A DNA stretch of 64,000 bases from assembly GCF_032490495.1 (NCBI RefSeq), contig NZ_JAVYJB010000016.1, positions 8,308 through 72,307 on the forward strand. Reading direction: 5' to 3'. Below are positions 17,371-24,674 of this stretch, in pieces. The position numbers and the translations under genes are program-made. How positions within the stretch are numbered: the first letter of the stretch is position 1; each line of letters opens with the position of its first letter. The stretch is from Pilosibacter fragilis (GTDB lineage: Bacteria; Bacillota; Clostridia; Lachnospirales; Lachnospiraceae). The notes below the pieces were generated by a model. The model ran no database searches, was not told the origin of the DNA, and saw nothing but the letters and a program-made list of their open reading frames with translations.

Positions 17371-17400
17371 TAAAAGAAAAGAGCCACGCGGTGGTGGCTC
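17371..17400 (-). terminator. Intrinsic terminator after the cargo unit
   Basis: On the minus strand GAGCCAC-CACCGC-GTGGCTC followed by TTTTCTTTT. It lies 54 bases after the end of the membrane protein gene and before TerS, so it isolates the cargo unit. Confidence 0.85.
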
Positions 17401-17453
17401 CTTTCTACTCTATCTACTTATATTGAAAACATCTTCCAGCCAGCAAAAATAAA

Positions 17454-18089
17454 CTACCCTTCCTCTTCCTTTTCCTCTTGTTCTCCAATATTTTTTTTCA
17501 CAAGTTCTATTCCTTTATAAATATTATAAACATTGAACATTTGATACAAATTAACTGCAAAATTTTTTATTTCATAAAAAAGCAAGAAACAGAACCCAAA
17601 ATATATGAGCATGAGAATAAATGCAACCGAATTTGCTCTTACTAAATTATCTAATATACAAAATTCATTCGGAATTGCCGGCATAATAATCAACAATACA
17701 ATGTTCATCATAATTTCTATCAAGAAAAGAATTATCAAATGCAGAAAAGACTTATTGCTTACATTCAGCAGATTCTTTTCACTTAATAACAACGCCCATA
17801 TTACTGTATCTGTCATTAGCGCTTGAAAGATCGAATATGTTCCAAATACAATTGCAATCAACGCTAAAGAAGTATTATTAATTACATCTACTGCATTAGT
17901 AAACAATTCTACGGTATCACTCTTATATACTATAACATATGCTGCTATAGCTGCAAGCGTGATAGAAACCACATATTGAACCATACTTTTTTTATTCAAT
18001 TTTATCTCTGACATTGATTGAATCAATAATCTGTCTAATTTTCTGTTTGATCCAATCTCTTTTAGGTTTTCAATGGCCTTCTCATACAT
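17454..18089 (-). CDS. Four-helix membrane protein of the prophage cargo unit
   Basis: A 211-residue protein with four hydrophobic segments (about residues 36-54, 71-92, 115-138, 150-172), a charged N-terminus and a Glu-rich tail ending EEKEEEG. It is unrelated to the phage structural genes I recognise. It starts 6 bases after the stop of the 314-residue cargo protein and is probably co-translated with it. Its DNA is clearly more AT-rich than the late genes on its left. Size and topology are reminiscent of membrane partners in two-gene anti-phage systems, but no family is recognised. Confidence 0.75.
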   Translation of the reverse strand: MYEKAIENLKEIGSNRKLDRLLIQSMSEIKLNKKSMVQYVVSITLAAIAAYVIVYKSDTVELFTNAVDVINNTSLALIAIVFGTYSIFQALMTDTVIWALLLSEKNLLNVSNKSFLHLIILFLIEIMMNIVLLIIMPAIPNEFCILDNLVRANSVAFILMLIYFGFCFLLFYEIKNFAVNLYQMFNVYNIYKGIELVKKNIGEQEEKEEEG

Positions 18090-18095
18090 TAACTA

Positions 18096-19040
18096 TCACC
18101 AATTCTTTTTCTTCCTATATTCATCATATAAAATAATATTATTCGGGCTTTCCACATTCAATGATTTAAAGCTCTTTTTATATGACATTATTTCATCGAA
18201 TGCTTCATCTAATTCACCCGAGACCTCAATGTCATTTACACTAGAAATTTCATTATCTTTAATGGTTCCAGTTCGTTTACTACTCCCCTTCTCGGAATCA
18301 TCTTTATATTTCACTTTCATTTTTGTCTTTACTAGGCCCTCTGTTTTTTCTATAACATCTGCAACCCCATCTTTTGACTGCGGTGAGGGAAAAACCATTC
18401 TTCCGCCTTTACTTCTAATTACCTTTCTTATCGCTTCATCAATTCCACCAAAAATAGGATCATAATCCCACTCAGAATTCAACGGATAGAATCGGAACGA
18501 TAATTCTGTTATTTTCTCAACATCTTCTAATACTTTTTTTACACTTTCAGAAGTTTTTATTCCTGTAGCCGTCACTTTAGCGTAGGGTAATAATTCCATA
18601 TTCATTTCTTTTCGTTCTTTATTTATCCTAAGTGCATATTCTCCTAATATATATTTAAAAGACGTCTTGAAGCTCCTGATATCTGGACTTCCACTCTGAT
18701 TTTTTACTATAACCATTCTATGATTTTTCAAAAAAATCATAAATATTGAATAAGGGGATGACGGAAAATGTTTATCAGTTTTTCTCAACCCTGCTTCCGT
18801 ATACTCAGACATAACATCCAGTATAGTATCTTTTATAATAATCCCCTTTAAAACTAATTCTCCGTTCATTTCTACAATCTGACAATCTTCAAACAAAAAT
18901 CTCGTATTTTCGGATGCCGGTCGAATTATACCACTTTGCAACGCAGGTAAAACGATGTCATCCATTCTTTTTAATAATGGTTCCTCCTCTTTTCCGAAAA
19001 CTACATTCAAATCTGCTATTGTCATTTGTTTCTCTGCCAT
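18096..19040 (-). CDS. Cytosolic protein of the prophage cargo unit, function unknown
   Basis: A 314-residue soluble protein. The start at 19040 (MAEKQMTIADLNVVFG) follows GGAGAGTGCGAT; a longer frame extends to 19082 without a ribosome site and across the promoter. It has an N-terminal half with FEDCQIVEMNGELVLKG and IFMIFLKNHRMVIVKN strands, then DIRSFKTSFKYILGEYALR, a helical middle and a charged, Ser/Lys/Asp-rich C-terminus. No catalytic motif recognised. It is AT-rich compared with its neighbours and carries its own promoter. Its size resembles cytosolic partners such as KwaB of Kiwa, but I see no DUF4868 motif and the gene order is reversed. Confidence 0.75.
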   Translation of the reverse strand: MAEKQMTIADLNVVFGKEEEPLLKRMDDIVLPALQSGIIRPASENTRFLFEDCQIVEMNGELVLKGIIIKDTILDVMSEYTEAGLRKTDKHFPSSPYSIFMIFLKNHRMVIVKNQSGSPDIRSFKTSFKYILGEYALRINKERKEMNMELLPYAKVTATGIKTSESVKKVLEDVEKITELSFRFYPLNSEWDYDPIFGGIDEAIRKVIRSKGGRMVFPSPQSKDGVADVIEKTEGLVKTKMKVKYKDDSEKGSSKRTGTIKDNEISSVNDIEVSGELDEAFDEIMSYKKSFKSLNVESPNNIILYDEYRKKKNW

Positions 19041-19070
19041 ATCGCACTCTCCAATCCGACATTTTTTTAC

Positions 19071-19079
19071 ATTATACCA
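19071..19079 (-). promoter_or_regulatory. Extended -10 promoter of the cargo unit
   Basis: TGG-TATAAT (minus strand, 19079 to 19071), giving an extended -10. No strong -35 is visible. It lies 31 bases upstream of the ATG at 19040 and downstream of a terminator at 19208-19236, consistent with independent expression from the lysogen. Confidence 0.65.
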
Positions 19080-19207
19080 CATGTCGTACTGAAAATGCCA
19101 TAACTAGTAGCTAACTACCATATGTTTATCTGTGTTTGCATTACAGAACATTCGTTCGTTTATGGCAAGCGTAATCATCACCAAAATTTCATGCTCTTTT
19201 TCTACAT

Positions 19208-19236
19208 GCAAAAAGGCACCCTTTTTCAAGGATGCC
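19208..19236 (-). terminator. Intrinsic terminator downstream of the tRNA pair
   Basis: Minus strand GGCATCC-TTGAAAAA-GGGTGCC followed by TTTTTGC. It ends the early/tRNA transcript before the cargo promoter. The region between here and 19040 contains only a weak open frame (19104-19346) that I do not accept as a gene. Confidence 0.8.
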
Positions 19237-19371
19237 CTGCATACCTGGAATGTCTGGGTGGAGAATCCCGAAACCAGGTATTTCAGATGTACTGGATCGC
19301 TCCAGTATATGATATATCCGCTATCTGATATCACGGATTCAGGCATATCGCCTAAAAGGCAATCGCCAATA

Positions 19372-19445
19372 TTGCGGAGACTGGATTTGAACCAGTGACC
19401 TTCAGGAATCGAACCCGACGAGCTTCCAGACTGCTCTACTCCGCG
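19372..19445 (-). tRNA. Phage tRNA with initiator-type body and CGA anticodon
   Basis: Seventy-four bases fold as a cloverleaf: acceptor CGCGGAG/CTCCGCA with a C1-A72 mismatch, D-arm GAGC-AGTCTGGAA-GCTC, anticodon arm TCGGG-TTCGATT-CCTGA, variable AGGTC, T-arm ACTGG-TTCAAAT-CCAGT, discriminator A. The C1-A72 mismatch, the GTCGGG leading into the anticodon stem and the short variable loop are those of initiator tRNA, but the anticodon position reads CGA rather than CAT, and position 37 is T. No encoded CCA. Could be functional or decayed. Confidence 0.75.
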
Positions 19446-19447
19446 AA

Positions 19448-19520
19448 CCAGGACGGAAGGACTTGCACCCTCGACACGCTGATTAAGTATCAGCTGCTCT
19501 GCTTACTGAGCTACGCCCTG
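19448..19520 (-). tRNA. Degenerate tRNA, Lys(CTT)-like
   Basis: Seventy-three bases fold as acceptor CAGGGCG/CGTCCTG, D-arm GCTC-AGTAAGCA-GAGC, anticodon arm GCTGA-TACTTAA-TCAGC, variable GTGTC, T-arm GAGGG-TGCAAGT-CCTTC, discriminator G. The anticodon would be CTT, but position 33 is A instead of the nearly universal T, and T-loop position 55 is G instead of T. It lies 2 bases upstream of the initiator-like tRNA, so the two are probably cut from one transcript. Likely a decayed or highly specialised tRNA. Confidence 0.6.
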
Positions 19521-19666
19521 ATAATTGGCGACCGCTCTGCCTAACGGCCGCCCACGTATACCTTCACTTGAGGAGGATGTAGGAAGCCGCCGGGCTGTAT
19601 GCCTTTGGCTTCAGGTTACACTATAACATTTTGAGTCGGGACATTTGGGACATTCGGGACAAACTT

Positions 19667-20092
19667 TTATTTTTCATCCATAAATCTCTGATATTCTTTC
19701 TTTACACTGTCCGCTGTTGCTCGTCTCCCCATCTTAATCGCCACTTCTCCCCATGGCAGCTCCTCAAAGATGCGATACCGGATGATCCGCTGCATCCTCT
19801 GCGGGATCGTAAGCATCCAGGCATCCACCTCACGCTTGATCCGCTCCGCGTTCTGGATTCTGGTCTTCAAGATCTCCTCTCTGCGGTCCAGTTCGTCCGG
19901 ATCTTTCACAATCGGATAAGCCAGACCTTCGATGTGGTAGCTTTTCTTCGTATACGGAAACTCATGAGCAGAGCCGGTCACCCGGTCCTGCTCAATCCGC
20001 TTTCTGTTCTTTTTAAGCTTCCGGATGTCTTCCTTCGCTTCCTTCACCAGCTCACAGGCATCTATGTACTGTTTCAGAATCTCCTTGTCCAT
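19667..20092 (-). CDS. Phage late transcription regulator, sigma-70 region 4-like (ArpU/RinA type)
   Basis: A 141-residue protein from the ATG at 20092 (MDKEILKQYIDACELVKEAKEDI), preceded by GAGGAGGTGATT; the frame extends upstream without a ribosome site. It has a coiled-coil-like N-terminus and a C-terminal helix-turn-helix (IPQRMQRIIRYRIFEELPWGEVAIKMG then a second helix ADSVKKEYQRFM). Proteins of this type sit at the end of early operons before terminase genes and switch on late genes. Position fits. Confidence 0.7.
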   Translation of the reverse strand: MDKEILKQYIDACELVKEAKEDIRKLKKNRKRIEQDRVTGSAHEFPYTKKSYHIEGLAYPIVKDPDELDRREEILKTRIQNAERIKREVDAWMLTIPQRMQRIIRYRIFEELPWGEVAIKMGRRATADSVKKEYQRFMDEK

Positions 20093-20270
20093 TGGAATCA
20101 CCTCCTCGCCATCTCGGATCCGGGCAAAGGCTTGTCCCCATGTACGCTGGGTGCGCTGCCGACCAGCTATGTCTGCCCTTATCCTCACTCATAGCCGCAT
20201 ACTCTGTCTCTTGGTTTTTCTTTTTCAACGCCTTCGCAACTTTTTCATCCCACTGGGTTCTCATACTCAT
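20052..20270 (-). CDS. Small phage protein, uncertain
   Basis: A 72-residue frame starting at an ATG that overlaps the previous stop (AAATGAG). Its end overlaps the start of the late regulator in another frame. The N-terminus MSMRTQWDEKVAKALKKKNQETEYAAMSED looks like a real short protein, but the C-terminus is of poor composition. No family recognised. Confidence 0.4.
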   Translation of the reverse strand: MSMRTQWDEKVAKALKKKNQETEYAAMSEDKGRHSWSAAHPAYMGTSLCPDPRWRGGDSNGQGDSETVHRCL

Positions 20271-20713
20271 TTCACCTCATACTTCACACCATACAGTTCA
20301 TATGTTTCATCCCGGTATTTCCGGATATCTGCATTCTCGTCCCCGCAGATCCGATTCACCTCCGCCACGACCGCCTCAGAGAACTGAAGGAGCTTTGACC
20401 GGTGATCATTCTCATCCCTAACACCTTTCCAGTGAAACTTCTCACACAGGATCCGTGCCGGTACTGACATCAGAAGCGCCAGAACTTTCTCGATCCGTTC
20501 TTGCTCATTCTCTCCGGACATCTCCTGTTCTCGCTGTTTCCATTCTTCTTGGATGTGTTCATCAATCTCCTTCGCGATCTCCTCTTTCATTTTTTCCTTG
20601 GCATCCAGAACCGCCTGACGCTTCATGGCTTCGATCTGCTCCAGCGTGAACTGGTATGTAGTCCTGCTGACTGACTCCCGTTCCATCCGCCGTCTCTCCG
20701 CTCTGGTCATCAT
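20267..20713 (-). CDS. Hypothetical phage protein
   Basis: About 148 residues, starting at an ATG within the previous stop (TGATG). It is highly charged and helical (MTRAERRRMERESVSRTTYQF, EQIEAMKRQAVLDAKEKMKEEIAKEI) with a C-terminal part ALLMSVPARILCEKFHWKG. Similar proteins occur in Clostridia prophages before the late regulator. The function is not recognised. Confidence 0.65.
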   Translation of the reverse strand: MMTRAERRRMERESVSRTTYQFTLEQIEAMKRQAVLDAKEKMKEEIAKEIDEHIQEEWKQREQEMSGENEQERIEKVLALLMSVPARILCEKFHWKGVRDENDHRSKLLQFSEAVVAEVNRICGDENADIRKYRDETYELYGVKYEVK

Positions 20714-20895
20714 CACCACCGCCGCCCTTTCTTATCGACCAAAGTCACTTTTCCGAGGACCCGCACATGACAGATCACACTCAGCGCCTTTATCATCTTG
20801 CGGAACATTATGATCTCCTCCGGCGGCCGATCTGCTGCCTTGATTGCTCTGGCCGCCGTTGGATCCGGATAACCCTCTGCATTTCTATCTTTCAT
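20713..20895 (-). CDS. Small conserved phage protein (MKDRNAEGYPDPTA type)
   Basis: Sixty residues from the ATG at 20895. It begins MKDRNAEGYPDPTAARAIKA, a motif common in small early proteins of Clostridia prophages, and ends in a basic stretch. Overlapping stop/start with the following gene suggests coupled translation. No function known to me. Confidence 0.65.
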   Translation of the reverse strand: MKDRNAEGYPDPTAARAIKAADRPPEEIIMFRKMIKALSVICHVRVLGKVTLVDKKGRRW

Positions 20896-20918
20896 CCTCA
20901 TCATTCCTTCTCATAATT

Positions 20919-21206
20919 TCAGTTTTCCATATCAAGCTCTTCGCAAATTTCCTCGTAATACCTCTTTTCATCCGCAAAATGATCGTACACCATTTCCTCT
21001 ACCATCATTTTGGCATCATGCTCACACATTTCCTTGCCGGTCAGCAAGTCCCCGTATGTATCGAGCACATTCGATGTTGTAAACCAATCTCCCTCTGAAT
21101 CTCTAAACAACGCCACTATGACTTTGGGATCATCTCCATGATGCCCGAACACAAGCGTGTGAACCACTGCGCCGGATGGTTCTTTGTTCTCTACCCACTT
21201 TTTCAT
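20919..21206 (-). CDS. Hypothetical phage protein
   Basis: Ninety-five residues from the ATG at 21206, preceded by GGAGGATACT. The protein (MKKWVENKEPSGAVVHTLVFGHHGDD...) is acidic with a DHFADEKRYYEEICEEL tail. No family recognised. It belongs to the run of small early genes between 20.7 and 23.4 kb. Confidence 0.6.
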   Translation of the reverse strand: MKKWVENKEPSGAVVHTLVFGHHGDDPKVIVALFRDSEGDWFTTSNVLDTYGDLLTGKEMCEHDAKMMVEEMVYDHFADEKRYYEEICEELDMEN

Positions 21207-21221
21207 AGTATCCTCCAAATC

Positions 21222-21377
21222 TTAATTTACCGCCTTATAAATAAATGGCAAAAACAGAAACCACATAATATTATCTACTGTTCTCGGCTGGATTTCGCCG
21301 TACAGTAACAGCTCTAATCCCATCCAGATCAAAGCCAACACTGTCCACACATATACAGCTTTTAATGTTCTATCCAT
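21222..21377 (-). CDS. Small phage membrane protein
   Basis: A 51-residue product: MDRTLKAVYVWTVLALIWMG, then LELLLYGEIQP and a second hydrophobic stretch NIMWFLFLPFIYKAVN. Two membrane segments are likely. The ATG at 21377 is preceded by GAAAGG. It fills the space between two other small early genes with short gaps, as expected for a true gene. Confidence 0.6.
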   Translation of the reverse strand: MDRTLKAVYVWTVLALIWMGLELLLYGEIQPRTVDNIMWFLFLPFIYKAVN

Positions 21378-21397
21378 TAACCTTTCTCCATCAAATC

Positions 21398-21589
21398 TTA
21401 ATTTGATACAGATTCATATGATTCTTTTAAATTTTCATAATCACACGACTCCATAATTTTTGCCATCACCGCAACGGCCATTGTGTTTATTTCGTGCATG
21501 GTTTTTCCCAACTTGACACCTTGCGGCATCACTGCGCTGTTACGAATTACTGCAAATAGCGCCAACTTATATTTTTCTTCTTGTGACAT
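21398..21589 (-). CDS. Hypothetical small phage protein
   Basis: Sixty-three residues from the ATG at 21589 (MSQEEKYKLALFAVIRNSAVMPQG), preceded by GGAGGATGAG. A helical protein with no recognised family. One of several early genes whose leaders share the AAGATTTGGAGG sequence. Confidence 0.55.
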   Translation of the reverse strand: MSQEEKYKLALFAVIRNSAVMPQGVKLGKTMHEINTMAVAVMAKIMESCDYENLKESYESVSN

Positions 21590-21604
21590 CTCATCCTCCA
21601 AATC

Positions 21605-21838
21605 TTAGTCTAATATATCATCAAGGGTTTTTAGCCCTAGCTGCATCTTATTCCAATGCGCCAAGGCAAGATACTGCGATTTAAAATCGAGACATCCGCC
21701 TCGTCCGCAATTAGGGCAGAAAACACTCCATTCTTGTCCCTTTGTTACTTTGAGTTGCGGCATCCCGTAATATACGCTATCTGCTGCTGTCGGCTCATGG
21801 TCTATGCACACGCACGTCTCTATATGGTCTACCTTCAT
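21605..21838 (-). CDS. Small zinc-binding phage protein
   Basis: Seventy-seven residues with cysteines in a C-x-C plus CPNCGRGGC arrangement (ETCVCIDHEP and VFCPNCGRGG) and a tail with LALAHWNKMQLGL. This resembles Lar-type restriction-alleviation and related small phage zinc-ribbon proteins, but the family is not certain. ATG at 21838 with GAGAGGTGATGACAA before it. Confidence 0.55.
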   Translation of the reverse strand: MKVDHIETCVCIDHEPTAADSVYYGMPQLKVTKGQEWSVFCPNCGRGGCLDFKSQYLALAHWNKMQLGLKTLDDILD

Positions 21839-21858
21839 TTGTCATCACCTCTCAAGTC

Positions 21859-22119
21859 CTACTCTTCTTGATAGATTGCCTGCCCGCACATCGGGCAGAA
21901 GTGATAGCATATCTTCTTAAAATCTCCATTAAGGTTTTCTGCACCACATGCCGGGCAAACATATTCATCGACATGTATCTCATTTACCTTCATAGGGATC
22001 TGTTTGGACAGTGCGTTTAGTATCAAATGCGTTTCCTTTTTATCGATTGTAACTGTACAATCAATTTCTGCTTTTCTGCATGATCTTATATAGCGTACAA
22101 CTCTGTAAATTTCGTCCAC
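21859..22119 (-). CDS. Small zinc-ribbon phage protein
   Basis: About 86 residues from a GTG at 22119, preceded by GGAGGCAGAGATT. The C-terminus has two CPxCG knuckles (CPACGAEN and CPMCGQAIY), a standard zinc ribbon. Common among early phage genes; molecular role unknown. Confidence 0.6.
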   Translation of the reverse strand: MDEIYRVVRYIRSCRKAEIDCTVTIDKKETHLILNALSKQIPMKVNEIHVDEYVCPACGAENLNGDFKKICYHFCPMCGQAIYQEE

Positions 22120-22137
22120 AATCTCTGCCTCCAAATC

Positions 22138-22602
22138 TTAATTTTCTTCCATCTCTGCCCTGTATGGTTTCGGCAATGGCATCCATGCATTCACAAACAT
22201 ATACTGGCTAACAAGTGATTCTGTCTCATCACCAATAAAAAATGCTCCGCCCTCTTCGTCCTCGTCATATCTTCCAATGGCTGGGACTGAGAAGTCGGGA
22301 AACGAGAGCAGCACATAATCACCAGGTTCCGGAAACCTCTCTGTTACCGGGATCCACCTGTGCTTCTCCCTCTCTTCCTGCAATTCCGCAATCGCCCTGT
22401 ATGTCTGGCTCTTCTCAAAATCATTGACGCTTTCCACTTCTTCCGGACTTAATCCTGTATCTTCATAATCTTTCAACTTCCAGAGCGCCCCGTAGAGCTT
22501 TTCCCAGACTTTTTCTGTAAGCACTACGCCGGGCTTCAAGTCGGACCACGGGACGTCCCGCAGGCACCAATGACCACTATCTTTCTTTTCCGTCAGTCTC
22601 AC
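22138..22602 (-). CDS. DUF551 phage protein
   Basis: A 154-residue protein. The C-terminal half reads HRWIPVTERFPEPGDYVLLS, then NAWMPLPKPYR, which is the DUF551 signature. The N-terminal part includes LKDYEDTGLSPEEVE, frequent in Clostridia phages. The GTG start at 22602 follows GGGAGGAATAAGCG. Role unknown. Confidence 0.75.
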   Translation of the reverse strand: MRLTEKKDSGHWCLRDVPWSDLKPGVVLTEKVWEKLYGALWKLKDYEDTGLSPEEVESVNDFEKSQTYRAIAELQEEREKHRWIPVTERFPEPGDYVLLSFPDFSVPAIGRYDEDEEGGAFFIGDETESLVSQYMFVNAWMPLPKPYRAEMEEN

Positions 22603-22813
22603 CGCTTATTCCTCCCAGCTGTTCTTTCAGACCTTTCAGTTCGCAAGCTCCCGTGCCGTAAATGCTTACGTTTGCCCAACTGCATCTATCGCAATCATAG
22701 TCCTCGCCACGTTTCATCATCTTCTGGCACTCCGCATAATCCCTCTCCATCTCCTCCGACACATGGATCCGGATTTCTACATGCGGTGCCGGAAATAACT
22801 TAATCTTCTTCAT
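22577..22813 (-). CDS. Small cysteine-containing phage protein
   Basis: Seventy-eight residues from the ATG at 22813 (MKKIKLFPAPHVEIRIHVSEEM), following AAGGAGGATGGCG. It contains CDRCSWANVSIYGTGACELKG, a possible metal site. Overlaps neighbours by a few bases at both ends. No function recognised. Confidence 0.55.
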   Translation of the reverse strand: MKKIKLFPAPHVEIRIHVSEEMERDYAECQKMMKRGEDYDCDRCSWANVSIYGTGACELKGLKEQLGGISGETDGKER

Positions 22814-23114
22814 CGCCATCCTCCTTATCCCCACCTGCTATCTCCAACCATGACACACTTTCACATACGCCACTCTGTAGTCTCACATGGGCGAAATTGC
22901 TGAAGATTCCAATCACAGTTCCTTCCCGCAACACACCGGTCTTGCCATTTCCAGAGGTCTTGTGATTGCCCTTTTGTGTCTGGACCATGATGATATCACC
23001 AATCTTTATCTGCCCGCGGATACTTGCGATCTGCTGCGGCTTGATCGCTTCCTGCATATACCGGGCGCAGACCTCCGTCCGGCTAAGTTCTGTGCTACGT
23101 TTTCTTGCTGGCAC
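22800..23114 (-). CDS. Hypothetical phage protein with SH3-like barrel pattern
   Basis: A 104-residue protein from GTG 23114, preceded by GAGAGGTGGAGAAATC. It has a charged N-terminus and a beta-rich middle (IKIGDIIMVQTQKGNHKT, GTVIGIFSNFAHVRL). Overlaps both neighbours slightly. No family assigned. Confidence 0.55.
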   Translation of the reverse strand: MPARKRSTELSRTEVCARYMQEAIKPQQIASIRGQIKIGDIIMVQTQKGNHKTSGNGKTGVLREGTVIGIFSNFAHVRLQSGVCESVSWLEIAGGDKEDGDEED

Positions 23115-23421
23115 GATTTCTCCACCTCTCTATCTTTTCCTCGTATGTGCCTTTGCCATGCTTCAGGCCGCCCAGGACCATCTTCCGGATACAATCCCAA
23201 CGCATACAAAGTTCAGGTGTCCAAATGCCCTCATCACCTTCTTCATACAAGTCCACTTTCCATATGCTGTCACGGATCGTCCCTCTCTGCCAGTATTTAT
23301 TGACCTGTTGAGACGGGATTCCTGTAAAGCGGTATACCTCACCGGCTGTTAGATCCGCGCATATGATCTCTCCAGTTTGAATATCTCTCAAGGTGTACCT
23401 GTGTTTTCCACTCTTCTCCAT
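23095..23421 (-). CDS. Phage protein with helix-turn-helix-like middle
   Basis: A 108-residue protein (MEKSGKHRYTLRDIQTGEIICADLTAGEVYRF...). The segment TAGEVYRFTGIPSQQVNKYWQRGTI looks like a DNA-binding helix-turn-helix. The C-terminus is charged. It lies 1 base downstream of the large DNA-binding-like gene. The function is not certain. Confidence 0.55.
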   Translation of the reverse strand: MEKSGKHRYTLRDIQTGEIICADLTAGEVYRFTGIPSQQVNKYWQRGTIRDSIWKVDLYEEGDEGIWTPELCMRWDCIRKMVLGGLKHGKGTYEEKIERWRNRASKKT

Positions 23422-23422
23422 A

Positions 23423-24670
23423 TCAGCTTCCCGCCTTCATCAACAGCTCATAGGCCCGGAGCATCATTCTGTGTTTTGTATAATACTGCGGCTGAGACTT
23501 GATCCAATATTCTTTCATGATATACAGTTTCTGCTGTACTTCCCTGATCATGCCGTCTAATATCTCCTGATCATACTCAATCAGTTGTTTCTCAGGTTCT
23601 TCATTCGCATTATGTATTTTCTCGATCTCGACATTGGTGCATTCCTCCTGCTGCTTTTCGGCAGCGGCTTCACCACCATTTGGCAGCGCCGTCGGCTCTT
23701 TCTGTTGCGACGTCGCAACACATTTTTTCGAGATCTGGCAGGCATACGCACACGGGTTTGCGCACTGCTGGCAGCATGGGACCGGCTCACCGGTTCCTAC
23801 TTTACGTTCCGCAAGGTCCAGATTCACAAACTGGCAGCTCTCTCCGATTTCCTGCCTCAGAGTCTCCACCATTCCGGATCCGACCATTGCACACGGAAGC
23901 GGATTTCCCATTGTGGCCTCCACACAGTAACAATATTCCTGCCGGATTCCACACTCCATATGGCAGTTAAAACAGCTGTATCCCCGGCCATCACCTTTAC
24001 AGCCCGGAGTAGATATGAGGCTGTCCGGCGGATAAACTGTTTTCGGCAGTCCATACGCGGATATCACTTCTTCCGGCTCCCCGATCAGGTCCTCTGCACT
24101 GACCGTAAATGCCGTGGTTGAGGTCACCGCTTCTGTCGGTGCTGAATTCTCCGCTGCTGAAGCTCCCGTTTCTGCTTCACCCAGCTCCGGAAAATCTGAC
24201 AGACTTAGCTGCCCCGGGATCTCAAAGTATGGGATCTCCTTTGGCCTTCGGAGATCACGGATCTCACGCACTGTCATGTCCGGTGTCACCGCGCTCATCT
24301 GCTCTGCATCCAGGGACAACATCTCCTGCAGCTGTGCCTTGCTGTATTCCCGAAACTCTTCCGCAAGGATCGGGCTGTTGCCACCTACGGAAAACTTGTC
24401 ATTCCGGGTCATGTATCGGCTGGCCGTCGATTTGCTAAAACCGAACCGATCCGCTGCATAATCCCACACATTCTCATATCCGGCTTCGCGATACAGTTCT
24501 TTATCCCGGATCACCTTGAGGTAATGCCCCACGGCGATCACGCTGCGGGCCGCATCCTTCAGACTGGCGCGAATGCTGGTCCCCGCCTCTTCAAGACTCA
24601 CGTCCAGAAAATAACTTTTCCCCGAAAGATCCATTTCTTCCGGTCTTCTTGTGTTCTCTACATCCTCCAT
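23423..24670 (-). CDS. Phage DNA-binding-like protein with cysteine-rich C-terminal half
   Basis: About 415 residues from the ATG at 24670, which follows AGGAGTGAGAAG and lies next to the preceding stop. Residues 1-140 include VIAVGHYLKVIRDKELY, GYENVWDYAADRFGFSKSTA and SRYMTRNDKF, a helix-turn-helix pattern like DUF3102/ParB-type accessory proteins. The C-terminal half is cysteine-rich (STPGCKGDGRGYSCFNCHMEC, CCQQCANPCAYACQISKKC), so it probably binds metal. The coding region contains copy 2 of the 18-bp palindrome. Exact function unknown. Confidence 0.6.
   Translation of the reverse strand: MEDVENTRRPEEMDLSGKSYFLDVSLEEAGTSIRASLKDAARSVIAVGHYLKVIRDKELYREAGYENVWDYAADRFGFSKSTASRYMTRNDKFSVGGNSPILAEEFREYSKAQLQEMLSLDAEQMSAVTPDMTVREIRDLRRPKEIPYFEIPGQLSLSDFPELGEAETGASAAENSAPTEAVTSTTAFTVSAEDLIGEPEEVISAYGLPKTVYPPDSLISTPGCKGDGRGYSCFNCHMECGIRQEYCYCVEATMGNPLPCAMVGSGMVETLRQEIGESCQFVNLDLAERKVGTGEPVPCCQQCANPCAYACQISKKCVATSQQKEPTALPNGGEAAAEKQQEECTNVEIEKIHNANEEPEKQLIEYDQEILDGMIREVQQKLYIMKEYWIKSQPQYYTKHRMMLRAYELLMKAGS
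23703..23720. repeat. 18-bp perfect palindrome, copy 2 (inside a gene)
   Basis: TGTTGCGACGTCGCAACA, encoding part of CVATSQQ in the minus-strand gene. The following bases (GAAAGAGC) resemble those after copy 3 (GAAAGGAGC). It lacks the upstream hairpin of copies 1 and 3. Confidence 0.9.
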
Positions 24671-24674
24671 CTTC

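Noticed and set aside
17454..19040. Assignment of the cargo pair to Kiwa (KwaA/KwaB)
   Set aside because: Sizes and topology are similar, but I see no DUF4868 motif and gene order is reversed; left as unknown.
19104..19346. An 80-residue minus-strand frame between the cargo promoter and the tRNA pair
   Set aside because: It runs through the terminator hairpin at 19208-19236, has no ribosome site and shows no family pattern.
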